From: Actinopolymorpha pittospori
Lineage (GTDB): Bacteria > Actinomycetota > Actinomycetes > Propionibacteriales > Actinopolymorphaceae
Assembly: GCF_014873875.1 (NCBI RefSeq)
Contig: NZ_JADBEM010000001.1
Span: 9,424,001-9,488,000, forward strand
Direction of reading: 5' to 3'
Length of the DNA stretch: 64,000 nucleotides
Shown here: one piece after another, positions 28,309 through 37,450 of the stretch
Position numbering within the stretch: the stretch's first letter is position 1
Layout: each line of letters begins with the position of its first letter
The notes under the pieces: model-generated
The model's database searches: none
Told to the model about the DNA's origin: nothing
Seen by the model: the letters and a program-made list of their open reading frames with translations, nothing else
Position numbers and translations under genes: made by a program

Positions 28309-29124
28309 ACCTCACGGTGAACGGCGTCAGCCTGCGGGTCGAGGAGTCCGGCGCGGGTCCGACGGTCCTGCTGCTGCACGGCTTCCCCGACTCGAGCGAC
28401 CTGTGGCGGCACCAGGTGCCCGCGCTGGTCGGGGCCGGTTACCGCGTCCTCACCATGGACCTGCGCGGGTTCGGTGAGTCGGAGCGCCCGGCCGAGGTCG
28501 CCGAGTATCGGCCCGAGGCCGTCATCGGCGACATCACCGGTACTCGACCATTTCGGCGTCGACCGGGTGCACCTCGTCGGCCACGACTGGGGCGGCGTCA
28601 TCGCCTGGACGGTCGCCACCACGAACCCCGACCGGCTCGCCAGCCTGACCTGCCTGTCGACCGGGCACCCGGCGGCTTACCGCGACGCGGGGTGGGCGCA
28701 ACGCGAGAAGGGCTGGCACACGCTGTTGTTCCAGTTCGAGATCGCGGGGGCCTGGCTGCTGCAGGACGACGCGCGCAACCTGCGCGAGGCGCTGACCGAA
28801 CACCCGGACGCCGAGGCCGCCGTCGAGCGGCTCCGTCGTCCCGGCGCCGTCGACGCCTCGCTCGGCCTCTACCGGGCCTGGGCCCCACCCGAGTCGCTGC
28901 TGGCGCGGCGGCACCCGTACCCATCGATCCCGGTGCCGGTGATGGGGGTGTGGAGCACCCGCGACCGGTTCCTGACCGAGGAACAGATGACGGGTTCGGC
29001 CGCGTACGTGAGCGGACCCTGGCGCTACGAGCGGGTCGAGGGCGTGGGCCACTGGTTGCCGCTCGAGGCTCCCGCGAAGATCACCGAACTCCTGCTGGGC
29101 TTCCTCGGTTCCACCGGCCGATGA
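28305..29124 (+). pseudogene. Alpha/beta hydrolase (epoxide hydrolase-like), frameshifted
   Basis: Frame 1 from ATG 28305 gives LLLHGFPDSSDLWRHQVPAL and MDLRGFGESERP. Frame 2 gives VLDHFGVDRVHLVGHDWGG (Asp nucleophile in GHDWGG), WSTRDRFLTEEQ (acid) and VEGVGHWLPLEAP (His). They meet at GG 28539-28540; dropping one G gives DITVLDHFGVDRV. The Asp nucleophile is typical of epoxide hydrolase/haloalkane dehalogenase relatives. Repaired length is about 272 aa. Coupled to the AhpD-like gene by ATGA. Could be a sequencing error. Confidence 0.78.
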
Positions 29125-29139
29125 CCTGGCTTCGTGCCG

Positions 29140-29168
29140 TGAAACCGCGCTGAAACCGCGGTAAAGCT
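29140..29168 (+). promoter_or_regulatory. Three 7-bp direct repeats at 11-bp spacing (SARP/OmpR-type site)
   Basis: TGAAACC at 29140-29146, TGAAACC at 29151-29157 and the looser TAAAGCT at 29162-29168, each one DNA turn apart. SARP and AfsR regulators bind heptamer direct repeats at 11-bp period just before the -10. The site lies 60 bp upstream of the DrrA-like gene; a SARP-type regulator gene follows the exporter. Confidence 0.55.
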
Positions 29169-29227
29169 TCGCTCCCGCACTCTTCTCGCAGTCGTGGACC
29201 AGCACCACCCTGACGAGACGAGGAAGC

Positions 29228-30229
29228 ATGACCACTCCCGCATCCCAGCCGGCGATCGCGGTGACCGGGCTACGCAAGTCGTACGGCGACAAGACCGTGC
29301 TCGACGGTATCGACCTGCACGTCGCACCGGGGACGATCTTCTCGCTGCTCGGCCCGAACGGCGCCGGCAAGACCACCACGGTCCAGATCCTGTCGACCCT
29401 GATCGCCGCCGACGGCGGGCAGGTACGCGTCGCCGGTCACGACCTGGCGAGGGATCCCGACGCGGCCCGCGCGGTGATCGGCGTCACCGGCCAGTTCTCG
29501 GCGGTGGACAACCTGCTGACCGGCGAGGAGAACCTGCTCCTCATGGCCAGGCTGCGCCACCTCAGCCGGGCCGAAGGTCGGCGGCGGGCCACCGAACTGC
29601 TGCAGGACTTCGACCTCGTTGAGGCCGGCAGGAAGCTGGTCTCGACGTACTCCGGTGGTATGCGCCGCCGGCTGGACCTCGCGATGACGCTGGTCGGTGA
29701 CCCGGCCATCATCTTCCTGGACGAGCCGACCACCGGGCTTGACCCGCGCAGCCGCCGCACGATGTGGGAGATCATCCGCCGGCTGGTCGCCCGCGGGGTC
29801 ACGATCTTCCTCACCACGCAGTACCTCGAGGAGGCGGACCAGCTCGCCGACCGGATCGCGCTGCTCGACCACGGGAAGCTGGTCGCCGAAGGCACCGCGA
29901 GCGAGCTCAAGCGGCTGATCCCCGGCGGTCACGTCCGGCTGCGTTTCACCGACGTCCAGGAGATGCGGAAGGCGGCCCACGTCTTCGGTGACGTGCAGCG
30001 GGACGACGACGCGCTCACCCTGCAGGTCCCCAGTGACGGCGGCGTGCGGTCGCTGCGGACACTGCTCGACCAACTCGACCGCGCCGCGATCGAGGTGGAG
30101 GAGCTCTCGGTCCACACCCCCGACCTCGACGACGTGTTCCTCACCCTCACCGGCCGCCCCGCCGACCAGAGCACCGGCCAACACTCCGAGCAGGCCTCCA
30201 CCACGCACGAAAAGGAACTCGCCCGATGA
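29228..30229 (+). CDS. DrrA-like ABC exporter ATP-binding protein
   Basis: 333 aa. Walker A GPNGAGKTT, Q-loop GVTGQFSAVDNLLTG, signature YSGGMRRRLDLA, Walker B IIFLDEPTTGLDP and H-loop region LTTQYLEEAD. The C-terminal 90 residues match the DrrA/antibiotic exporter subfamily. Powers drug or metabolite efflux with the membrane partner next door. ATG at 29228 has GAGGAAG; its stop overlaps the permease start (ATGA). Confidence 0.94.
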   Translation: MTTPASQPAIAVTGLRKSYGDKTVLDGIDLHVAPGTIFSLLGPNGAGKTTTVQILSTLIAADGGQVRVAGHDLARDPDAARAVIGVTGQFSAVDNLLTGEENLLLMARLRHLSRAEGRRRATELLQDFDLVEAGRKLVSTYSGGMRRRLDLAMTLVGDPAIIFLDEPTTGLDPRSRRTMWEIIRRLVARGVTIFLTTQYLEEADQLADRIALLDHGKLVAEGTASELKRLIPGGHVRLRFTDVQEMRKAAHVFGDVQRDDDALTLQVPSDGGVRSLRTLLDQLDRAAIEVEELSVHTPDLDDVFLTLTGRPADQSTGQHSEQASTTHEKELAR

Positions 30230-31017
30230 GCAGCCTCTCCTACTCGATCGCGGACTCGGCGACGATGCTGCGCCGCAACCTCCTGCACCAGCTGCGCTAC
30301 CCGTCCATAACCGTCCTGCTCATCGGCATGCCGCTGATGTTCCTGCTGCTGTTCGTCTACGTCTTCGGCGGGACACTCGGCGCCGGCCTCGGCGGCGCGT
30401 CGGGAGGCCGCGCGGAGTACGTCAACTACGTCGTTCCGGGCATCCTGATGATGGCCATCGCCAGTGCCGCACAAGGCACCGCGATCGGCGTCGCGATGGA
30501 CATGACCGAGGGCATCATCGCGAGGTTCCGCACCATGGCGATCAGCCGCGCCTCGGTGCTCACCGGACACGTCCTCGGCACCCTGATCCAGACCATGCTG
30601 AGCCTGGCCGTCATCACCGGCATCGCGCTGCTCATCGGTTTCCGACCCACCGCGACACCGATCGAGTGGCTCGCCCTGGTCGGCGTGTTCGCGATGATCA
30701 GCCTCGCGCTCACCTGGCTGTGCGTCGCGCTCGGGCTGATCGCCAAGACGGTCGAGAGTTCGAGCAACCTCCCAATGCCGCTGGTGCTGCTGCCCTTTCT
30801 CGGCAGCGGGTTCGTGCCCACCGACTCCCTGCCGGTCGGGATCCGCTGGTTCGCCGAGTACCAACCGTTCACGCCGATCATCGAGACGCTGCGCGGCCTG
30901 CTCCTGGGCACGCCGATCGGCGACAGCGGACTGCTCGCCGTCCTCTGGTGCGCCGCCCTCACGGTGCTCGGCTACCTGCTGGCCCGGGCGCGCTACAACC
31001 GGGACCCCTCCCGCTAG
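30226..31017 (+). CDS. DrrB-like ABC-2 type permease
   Basis: 263 aa, six hydrophobic helices, with the ABC-2 stretch FLGSGFVPTDSLPVGIRWFAEY near the C-terminal side. Forms the channel of the exporter with the upstream ATPase. ATGA overlap. Its TAG stop shares the bases CTAG with the stop of the convergent regulator gene. Confidence 0.93.
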   Translation: MSSLSYSIADSATMLRRNLLHQLRYPSITVLLIGMPLMFLLLFVYVFGGTLGAGLGGASGGRAEYVNYVVPGILMMAIASAAQGTAIGVAMDMTEGIIARFRTMAISRASVLTGHVLGTLIQTMLSLAVITGIALLIGFRPTATPIEWLALVGVFAMISLALTWLCVALGLIAKTVESSSNLPMPLVLLPFLGSGFVPTDSLPVGIRWFAEYQPFTPIIETLRGLLLGTPIGDSGLLAVLWCAALTVLGYLLARARYNRDPSR

Positions 31018-34000
31018 TGGGTCACCGCTTCGGGCTCGGGCCGCTCGTGCAGGGCGGCGAGTGCGGCAGCGAGCAGCGCGTCGCGATCCAGGTCGGCGTA
31101 CGAGGACACCGCGTCCTGGTACGCCGACCTGTCGGCGTCCTCGGCGGCCTCCCGGACGCGGGTCACCGACATCGTGACGGAGAAGTCGCGCGGGTAGCCG
31201 AACCGCTCCGCCAGGGCGACCATCCGCGCGCCGGAGCGCAGGACCCGCACGTCGCCGGACCGCCGGCCACCGTCGAGGTCGGCCAGTGCCAGCGCCAGCA
31301 GGAGCGCGCCGTGGACCGGGCCGTCCACGTAGTAGGCCGGCGGCTGGTCGACGGGAGCGCTCAGCATCGCCATCAGGATCCCCGGCAGTTGGTCGGCCAT
31401 CGTCGCCGCGAGGTCCAGCCGTCCGTGCTGGGTGTGGGCGACGACACTGACGCTGAGGAGTTGCAGGGCCCACGGATGCAGCCCCACCGAGTCCAGGCGG
31501 AAGCCCAGGTCGTCCCCGTCGCGGTTGGAAACCTCGTCGACGGCATGGCGCCACTGCGCCAGACCCGCCTCGACGTTGCCACGGGCCAGCTGGATCTCCG
31601 CCCGGACGCCGAGGTCGAAGGTGGCCATCGCGGTGCGGTTCTCATGCGGGGTCCCCGCCAGCCCGAGCCAGTGCTCCGCCTCGTCGAGGGCGCCGCGTTG
31701 TACGTTGGCCAGCACCAGCGCCCACCTGGTCTTGAACAGATCCGGCCACTGCTGCCCGGCGAGTACCTTCAGGGCCTCCTTCAGGTGACGCTCCGCCAGG
31801 TCACCGCGACCTGCCTGCAGAGCCAACTCGCCGATCCGGGAGTGGGCGAGGAGCCGGCCCCACGGGGCGCCGTTCTGGTTGGACGCCGCGAGCATCCGCT
31901 CCGCGGCCAGGAGCGCCTTGCCGGCGTCGCCGCCGTGCTCCCAGACGTAGGTCGCGACGACGTTGGCGATCATGGCCACCAGCGGCTGGTCGCTCCGACA
32001 CAGCTCGTCCAGGCGGGCGAAACCCGCGCCCATGAGATCCGGCGTGGCGGCGATGACGGTCGCGGCCGCGCGGGTCACGGTGTCCGGCGGAGCCGGCGGG
32101 AGGCGGCGCAGGATGAACAGCTCACGGCCTCCGGTCCCGCCGTACAGCAGGAAGACACACATGATGTTCAGTACCGCGGCCGCCCTGGTGATCTCGACGT
32201 ACTCCGGCTCCGGCCGGTAGTGCGAGAGCGGCCAGACGGACTCGGCGAGTGATGGCAGTCGGGCGTAGTTCGACTCCACGGTCCACAGGCCGCCGAGTGC
32301 GGCAACCGTTGCCGCGATGGTGGGACCGTCGCAGTGCTGGAGTCCGAGCCGGAACGCCTGCACGAGGTTGTCCTGCTCGGCCCGCACCTGCCACGCCGGG
32401 GAGAACGGGTCCTCGGTGAAGGTCGACTCATGGTGCGCGATACCGAAGTCACGTGCCCAGGCGAGGAACCGTTCGGTGACGAGACCGGCCTCGCCGGCGG
32501 ACTCGCGTCTCGCGGCGCTGAACTCGCGGACGGTCTCCAGCATCCGGAACCGGGTACCCGACGGGGTGTCCGCGACCTTGAGCAGGGACTGGTCGACCAG
32601 GTGCTCGAGGACGAACAGGATGTCGTCGTCACCGAGCAGGTGGCGGGCGGCGTCCTCGGTGAAGCCGTCGGGGAAGATCGACAGCGCCCGCATCGCCGCC
32701 TGGCCCTCCGGATCCAGCAGGTTCCAGCTCCAGTCGACGACGGCGTGCAGGGTCTGGTGCCGTCTCGGAGCGTCCCGGGCGCCGCCGCGCAGCAACGAGA
32801 ACCGGTCGTTCAGGCGCTGCGCGATCTCCGGGACGGACATGACCCGGACCCGCGCCGCGGCGAGCTCGGCGGCGAGCGGGAGGCCGTCCAGGTGGCGGCA
32901 CAGGTCGGCCACCACCTCGGCCGGCAGGTCGACGCCGGGGCGGGCCGCCCGGGCGCGTTGCTCGAACAGCTCGACGGTCGTCTGCTGGTCGAGCTCGGGC
33001 AGCGCGTAGACCGACTCCGACGACAGTCCCAGGGGGGCCCGGCTGGTCGTCAGCACCCGGAGGTCCCCGGCCATGGACACCAGGGCGCGCACCAGCTCGG
33101 TGGCGCCGTCGAGAACGTGTTCGCAGTTGTCCAGCACCAGCAGTGCCGGGTCGGGGCCGAGGGCGCTGACGATGCTGGCGAGGTGGTCGGGTGGCGCGGT
33201 GCGCGGACCGACCGGCATGCGTCGCGCCTCCCCCACGCCGAGGACGGTGGCGACCTCCCGCAGGACGTCGGCGGCGGCGGTGACACCGGCGAGCGGGACG
33301 ACGTGGACGATCCGCTGCTCCGCCTCCCGGCTCACGGAGTACGCGAGCCGGGTCTTGCCGAGACCGCCCGGCCCGACGATGGAGGTCACCCGCGAGGTCC
33401 GGATCAGCTTCGCCACCGCCGCGATGTCCTCGTCGCGTCCGAGCAGCGGGTTGGGCTCGTGCGGGACACCCTGCCGGATGACCGGTGCCTCGCCCCGCAG
33501 GAGCTGTTCGTACTCCGCCCGCAGCGCTGGGCCGGGATCGGTGCCGAGGTCGTCACGCAGCGAGCGGCGGTAGGTGTCGTACCTCGCCAACGCCGCGGCC
33601 GGTCCCACCGTCGCCGCCTCGCAGCGCAGCAGTTCGAGCAGCACCTCCTCATCGCGCGGGCTCTCGGCTGCCAAGGAGGCCAGTTCGTCGAGGGCCTCCG
33701 CGCGGCGACCGAGCCGGGACAGCGCGAGCGCCCGGGCCCGGCCGAGCGAGCGGTAGGTCGACAGCCGGTCCGCGCGCAGTGCCGACAACGGATCGTCGAG
33801 TACGACGTCGCCGCCCGCTGCCCCGTCCCAGAGCGCGAGGCCCTGCTCGGCCTGCTCGAGAGCGGCGGCATGGTCGCCCGCGCGGGACTGCTCGCCGCTC
33901 GCGGCCAGCCGCAGCAGCACCGCCGAGGCGTCCACCTGGTTCTCACCAAGCGCGAGGCGGTAGCCGGTGGGCGTGCTGGCGATCACGTCCGAGCCGAGCT

Positions 34001-34208
34001 GGGAGCGGGCCCGGGAGACCAGGACCTGGAGCGCCTTGGTGGGGTTCTCGGGTTGGTCGTCGGCCCACAGCCCGTCGACCAGTCGGGTGGTGCTGGCGCC
34101 CGCGCGCAGGTCGACCGCGAGGAGGGCGAGGAGCGCGCGCAGCCGGGGACCAGCGATCTCCTGGTCGCGGAAGGACACCCGCGACAGCAGGGTCAGATCG
34201 GTGGTCAC
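31014..34208 (-). CDS. SARP/AfsR-like regulator: OmpR wHTH + BTAD + NB-ARC ATPase
   Basis: 1064 aa. Residues 1-90 are an OmpR-type winged helix (RLRALLALLAVDLRAG, KALQVLVSRARSQLG, YRLAL). Residues 95-240 form the BTAD helical domain (AALEQAEQGLALWDG, RYDTYRRSLRDDLGTDPGP). An NB-ARC/STAND ATPase follows with P-loop 279-287 (GPGGLGKTR), LLVLDNCEHVLD (Walker B) and LAAELAAARVRVM (GxP-like helix). The C-terminal 450 residues are helical repeats. Large SARPs of this type sense signals through the STAND module and activate secondary metabolism or export genes. GTG start at 34208. Convergent with the DrrAB-like exporter, whose promoter carries SARP-type repeats. Confidence 0.9.
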   Translation of the reverse strand: MTTDLTLLSRVSFRDQEIAGPRLRALLALLAVDLRAGASTTRLVDGLWADDQPENPTKALQVLVSRARSQLGSDVIASTPTGYRLALGENQVDASAVLLRLAASGEQSRAGDHAAALEQAEQGLALWDGAAGGDVVLDDPLSALRADRLSTYRSLGRARALALSRLGRRAEALDELASLAAESPRDEEVLLELLRCEAATVGPAAALARYDTYRRSLRDDLGTDPGPALRAEYEQLLRGEAPVIRQGVPHEPNPLLGRDEDIAAVAKLIRTSRVTSIVGPGGLGKTRLAYSVSREAEQRIVHVVPLAGVTAAADVLREVATVLGVGEARRMPVGPRTAPPDHLASIVSALGPDPALLVLDNCEHVLDGATELVRALVSMAGDLRVLTTSRAPLGLSSESVYALPELDQQTTVELFEQRARAARPGVDLPAEVVADLCRHLDGLPLAAELAAARVRVMSVPEIAQRLNDRFSLLRGGARDAPRRHQTLHAVVDWSWNLLDPEGQAAMRALSIFPDGFTEDAARHLLGDDDILFVLEHLVDQSLLKVADTPSGTRFRMLETVREFSAARRESAGEAGLVTERFLAWARDFGIAHHESTFTEDPFSPAWQVRAEQDNLVQAFRLGLQHCDGPTIAATVAALGGLWTVESNYARLPSLAESVWPLSHYRPEPEYVEITRAAAVLNIMCVFLLYGGTGGRELFILRRLPPAPPDTVTRAAATVIAATPDLMGAGFARLDELCRSDQPLVAMIANVVATYVWEHGGDAGKALLAAERMLAASNQNGAPWGRLLAHSRIGELALQAGRGDLAERHLKEALKVLAGQQWPDLFKTRWALVLANVQRGALDEAEHWLGLAGTPHENRTAMATFDLGVRAEIQLARGNVEAGLAQWRHAVDEVSNRDGDDLGFRLDSVGLHPWALQLLSVSVVAHTQHGRLDLAATMADQLPGILMAMLSAPVDQPPAYYVDGPVHGALLLALALADLDGGRRSGDVRVLRSGARMVALAERFGYPRDFSVTMSVTRVREAAEDADRSAYQDAVSSYADLDRDALLAAALAALHERPEPEAVTH

Positions 34209-34355
34209 CGTCGTAGGTTAGTCAGCCCGCCGGGTTCGCACGCAGAAGGCCGCATCGCCCACAACGGCGGGAAGCCGGAATGTGGGCGACGCGGCCTGCT
34301 GGCACGGTCTGCTCAGGTGACCCGGCCCGTCGAGACGGGTCCGGTCAGGTGATGG

Positions 34356-35192
34356 TCAGCTACCGTCCACGATCTTGTCGTAGCGGTAGGGCAGGTAGGC
34401 ACCGCGCGAGTCCTGGATGGGCCACTCGTGGACGCTCTGGTGCGGGCGGTCGGGGTTGCCGCTGTGCTCCCAGACCGTGAAGCTCGAGTGCGAGTCGTCG
34501 TTCCACTTGACGAAGATCATCACGTGACCGCCGGCGCCGCCGGTGCTCGGACCCATGATGCCGAGCAGGTCACCGGGCTTGAGGTCGTCCTTGTCACTCA
34601 GAACGTGGGTGACGTCGGGCAGGTCGATGGTGCTGCGGCCCGGAGCGTCGAGGTGCAGAGCCATCGACGCGTACCCGGAGCAGTCGCTTCGGTACGGCAC
34701 GCCGTTGGGGTCGTCGGCCCGGCCACTCATGTCGTAGCTGATCGACGGGTCCGTGAGCCAGGTCCGTGCCCGCGCGAGTACCTCGGCGCGAGTGATGGTG
34801 CCGTCCGTGACCGACTTCTTCGGAGCGGCGACCGCGCGCTGGGACTTCACGGCCGGACGCTTCTCGGCGGGAGCCGAGCGTTCCTTCTTGGTGACGGTCT
34901 CCTTGGTCGCGGTGACCGAACGCTTGTGCGTGGTTGCCGTCGGCTTCGCCCGCGGAGCGGACCGCTTCGTCGCGGTGGCGGTCTCGACGGCCGTGGGAGT
35001 GGCGGTGGGGGTGGTGGCGGTGGTCGGCGTGTCCGAGGGCCTCGCGGCGGCGATGTCAGCCGCGGCCTCCGTGCGCGGGCTGTCGTCGGACTTCACGACG
35101 CCGGCCAGTGCGGTCCCGCCGAGCGCGACCAGAGCCACGGCCAGCGCGGCCAGAACATATCGAGCGGCGCCGAGCCGATGGAAGAAATTCAA
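34356..35192 (-). CDS. Secreted/anchored NlpC/P60-type cysteine peptidase-like protein
   Basis: 278 aa from TTG 35192. Starts MNFFHRLGAAR, then a hydrophobic helix (YVLAALAVALVALGGTALAG) acting as signal or anchor, a Thr/Ala/Lys-rich linker (residues 40-135) and a C-terminal NlpC/P60-like domain with SDCSGYASMAL (Cys171), GGHVMIFVKW (His) and SSFTVWEHSG. Such enzymes cut peptidoglycan stem peptides outside the cell. TTG chosen because AAGGG lies 8 bases upstream and it puts the signal helix at the N terminus; upstream ATGs at 35237 and 35303 lack ribosome sites. The linker repeats TPTATPT and TATKRS-like units. Confidence 0.8.
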   Translation of the reverse strand: MNFFHRLGAARYVLAALAVALVALGGTALAGVVKSDDSPRTEAAADIAAARPSDTPTTATTPTATPTAVETATATKRSAPRAKPTATTHKRSVTATKETVTKKERSAPAEKRPAVKSQRAVAAPKKSVTDGTITRAEVLARARTWLTDPSISYDMSGRADDPNGVPYRSDCSGYASMALHLDAPGRSTIDLPDVTHVLSDKDDLKPGDLLGIMGPSTGGAGGHVMIFVKWNDDSHSSFTVWEHSGNPDRPHQSVHEWPIQDSRGAYLPYRYDKIVDGS

Positions 35193-35893
35193 GACACTAA
35201 CCCTTCTGTTCGCCGCAGGAGGGGTCGATATTGCCATATCGCTGGCGAATAAATGCCTTCGGACGATCAAGAGGGCCTTGTGGCGGGAGAAATTGATCTG
35301 CATAAAGTGCTACAGTCCGCGCCCGGCATGATCAATTGGTTGATCATTTTATTTGCCTTGTCTAATGCGGCTGACCGTGACCAGACCCAACGCTCGCGTC
35401 GCGACTCCAAAGGCATTCCCGATGTGGCATATCGCACATTCGGTGGCCGAATTAGGCGGGCCGGTGCTGGCTTTCGCAAATGTACCAGTTCGGTTTGGTG
35501 GTGCCATTTCACCGGATTCACCGTGCGTGCACCTGCGGCCTCATCGGGTAGCCGTTCCACCCGCGCCGGGGCTCCAACGGCAGGCCTTCAGCGGGCGCCC
35601 CCGCGGCTTCTCGCCCCGCGAAAAAGGGTTGAGGAAGTCAGGGGTGGCCCGGATAGGGTGCTGCCGTGCCCGAGTCGGACAGAGTGCGCCGCCCGTAGCG
35701 GCGGCGTGAACCCCACCAGCACGCTCCGCCGCGTCCGCGTCCCTCGCCGGTGCGGCTTCTGACGCTGCTCGGCGCCCGTTCGACTCACGGAGCGCTCTGT
35801 GTGCACACCTCTCCGGCCCGCTGCTCCCTGGCGGGCCCTTCGTCAGGTCATCCTTGACGTGCCTCACCTCCACGCCGGCTCGCGGAGGCGCAG
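35193..35893. other. 700-bp divergent intergenic region with promoter and palindrome
   Basis: Contains a perfect 8-bp inverted repeat ATGATCAA-TTGG-TTGATCAT at 35328-35347, in an AT-rich patch; on the minus strand TTGATC then 17 bases then TAGCAC may be the NlpC-like gene's promoter. On the plus strand TTGAGG at 35629-35634 and TAGGGT at 35654-35659 suggest a promoter firing at GTG 35666, which opens a 10-codon frame (PESDRVRRP after the start) and then 220 bases of leader to the MFS gene. GGCCCGC 35815-35821 and GCGGGCC 35831-35837 can form a hairpin. No convincing larger gene. Confidence 0.45.
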
Positions 35894-37240
35894 ATGAACC
35901 GGCGGTCGCTCGTCCTTTCCGCCGTCCTGTTGTCGGCTCTATCCGTCCCGCTGACCATCACCGGCGCCTCGATCGCGCTGCCCGACCTGCGACGCGACCT
36001 CGGCGCGGACCTGACGACAGCACAGTGGGTGGTCAACGGATACAACGTCGCCTTCGCGGCGTCGCTCACCTTCGCCGGCTCGCTCGCGGACGTGCTCGGT
36101 CGGCGCCGGGCGTTCACCGCCGGGGTCGCCCTGTTCGTTCTGGGGAGCCTGCTCTGCGCCGTCTCCGGTGACGTGGCCCTGCTGAACGTCGCCCGGGTAC
36201 TCGCCGGCGTCGGAGCGGCGGCGGGCACCGCGGCGGGCGCGTCACTCCTCGCCGCGACGTTCGACGGTCCGGCCCGCACCCGTGCCTTCGGCCTGCTCGG
36301 AACACTCCTCGGAGTTGGGCTTGCCCTTGGTCCGACGGTCTCTGGTCACCTCGTGTCAACGTCGGGTTGGCGCGCGGTGTTCGTCCCGCCGGTGGTCCTC
36401 TCCGCCCTGGTTCTCACGCTCTGCCTTCTACTGCCGCGATCCACCGCGCCGGTCGGCCGCCGGATCGACTGGCCCGGTGGCACGTTCTTCACGGCCGGAC
36501 TGGTGTTGGTCATCGTGGTTCTCGTGGAGGCTCCCGCGCTCGGCCTGGCCGACCCGCTGATCCTCACGGGGCTGCTGGCGGCGATCGGGTTCGTGGTGGG
36601 GTTCGTGCGGACCGAACGACGTGCGCGGGAGCCGATGTTCGACCTCGGCCTGCTCGCCAACCGGCGCTTCGTCGGCTACGCGGTGGCGGCGGGCGCTCTC
36701 ATGGGCCTGCTGGTGCCGCTGCTGGTCTACCTTCCTTCCTACCTGATCGCGGTGGTCGGCCTGGACAGTGACGCGTCGGGGCTGTGGCTGCTCGCGCTCA
36801 CCCTGCCGTCCGTGGCACTGCCCAGTGTCGGCGCCGTGATCGCGCGGCACCGCCCGAGGCTGCTGGTCGTCGGTGCCGTCGCCCTGAGCGGGGTCGGCGT
36901 CGCGCTGCTGACGTCGACGGGTCGGGACAGCGGCTTCTGGGAGTTCGCGCCGGCGTTCCTCGCACTCGGCACCGGAGTGGGACTGACCACGGGAGTGGTC
37001 GACGGCCTGGCCGTCTCCGCCGTAGGAGCCGAAGACGCCGGGACCGCGGCCGGCATCTTCAACACCGCACGACTCACGACCGAGACCATCGCGCTGGCCA
37101 GCGTCGGTGCCCTGCTCGCCGCCCTCAGCGGAGGCCACTTGGAAGGCGCGGGCTTCACGACCGCGTTGCACGCAGTGTGTGCCGCACTCGGCCTGCTGGC
37201 GATCGGCGCGGCCGCCGTCGTCGCGGTGATCCTCCGTTGA
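35894..37240 (+). CDS. MFS drug exporter, DHA2/EmrB-like
   Basis: 448 aa, about 13-14 hydrophobic helices. N-terminal half has ALPDLRRDLGADLTTAQWVV, the family signature GSLADVLGRRRAF and motif C-like LLGVGLALGPTVSGHL seen in drug:H+ antiporters. Likely exports a small toxic compound. ATG at 35894 with GGAGG at 35884-35888. Long leader upstream may allow attenuation-type control (inference). Confidence 0.88.
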   Translation: MNRRSLVLSAVLLSALSVPLTITGASIALPDLRRDLGADLTTAQWVVNGYNVAFAASLTFAGSLADVLGRRRAFTAGVALFVLGSLLCAVSGDVALLNVARVLAGVGAAAGTAAGASLLAATFDGPARTRAFGLLGTLLGVGLALGPTVSGHLVSTSGWRAVFVPPVVLSALVLTLCLLLPRSTAPVGRRIDWPGGTFFTAGLVLVIVVLVEAPALGLADPLILTGLLAAIGFVVGFVRTERRAREPMFDLGLLANRRFVGYAVAAGALMGLLVPLLVYLPSYLIAVVGLDSDASGLWLLALTLPSVALPSVGAVIARHRPRLLVVGAVALSGVGVALLTSTGRDSGFWEFAPAFLALGTGVGLTTGVVDGLAVSAVGAEDAGTAAGIFNTARLTTETIALASVGALLAALSGGHLEGAGFTTALHAVCAALGLLAIGAAAVVAVILR

Positions 37241-37450
37241 GGTGTTCTCAACCCGGACGCGCGCCGCGTTGCCGGAGTGCGAGTCGCTGTCCCCCGGCTC
37301 CGCGGCGCGTTACCGTTCCCCTTGTCCCCCTGTCGTGAACGGATACTCAGCTGACTGACATGAGAAGCCTGGGCAACGCGGCACGACAACGGAGATCGGC
37401 ATTGAGCCCTGCTCGGTGAATGACGCGCCGACCAGAAGATGGTGTGACTT

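Noticed and set aside
29988..32252. 754-codon plus-strand frame
   Set aside because: Crosses the DrrB-like gene and the antisense of the SARP regulator; low complexity.
29228..34208. Antibiotic biosynthetic gene cluster
   Set aside because: Exporter and SARP regulator are present but no synthase, tailoring or precursor genes adjoin.
35193..35700. c-di-AMP (ydaO) riboswitch before the NlpC/P60-type gene
   Set aside because: This class often precedes such genes, but its conserved core sequences were not found on the minus strand.
35541..35873. 110-codon minus-strand frame in the 35.2-35.9 kb gap
   Set aside because: No domain, poor start context, overlaps promoter-like signals on the other strand.
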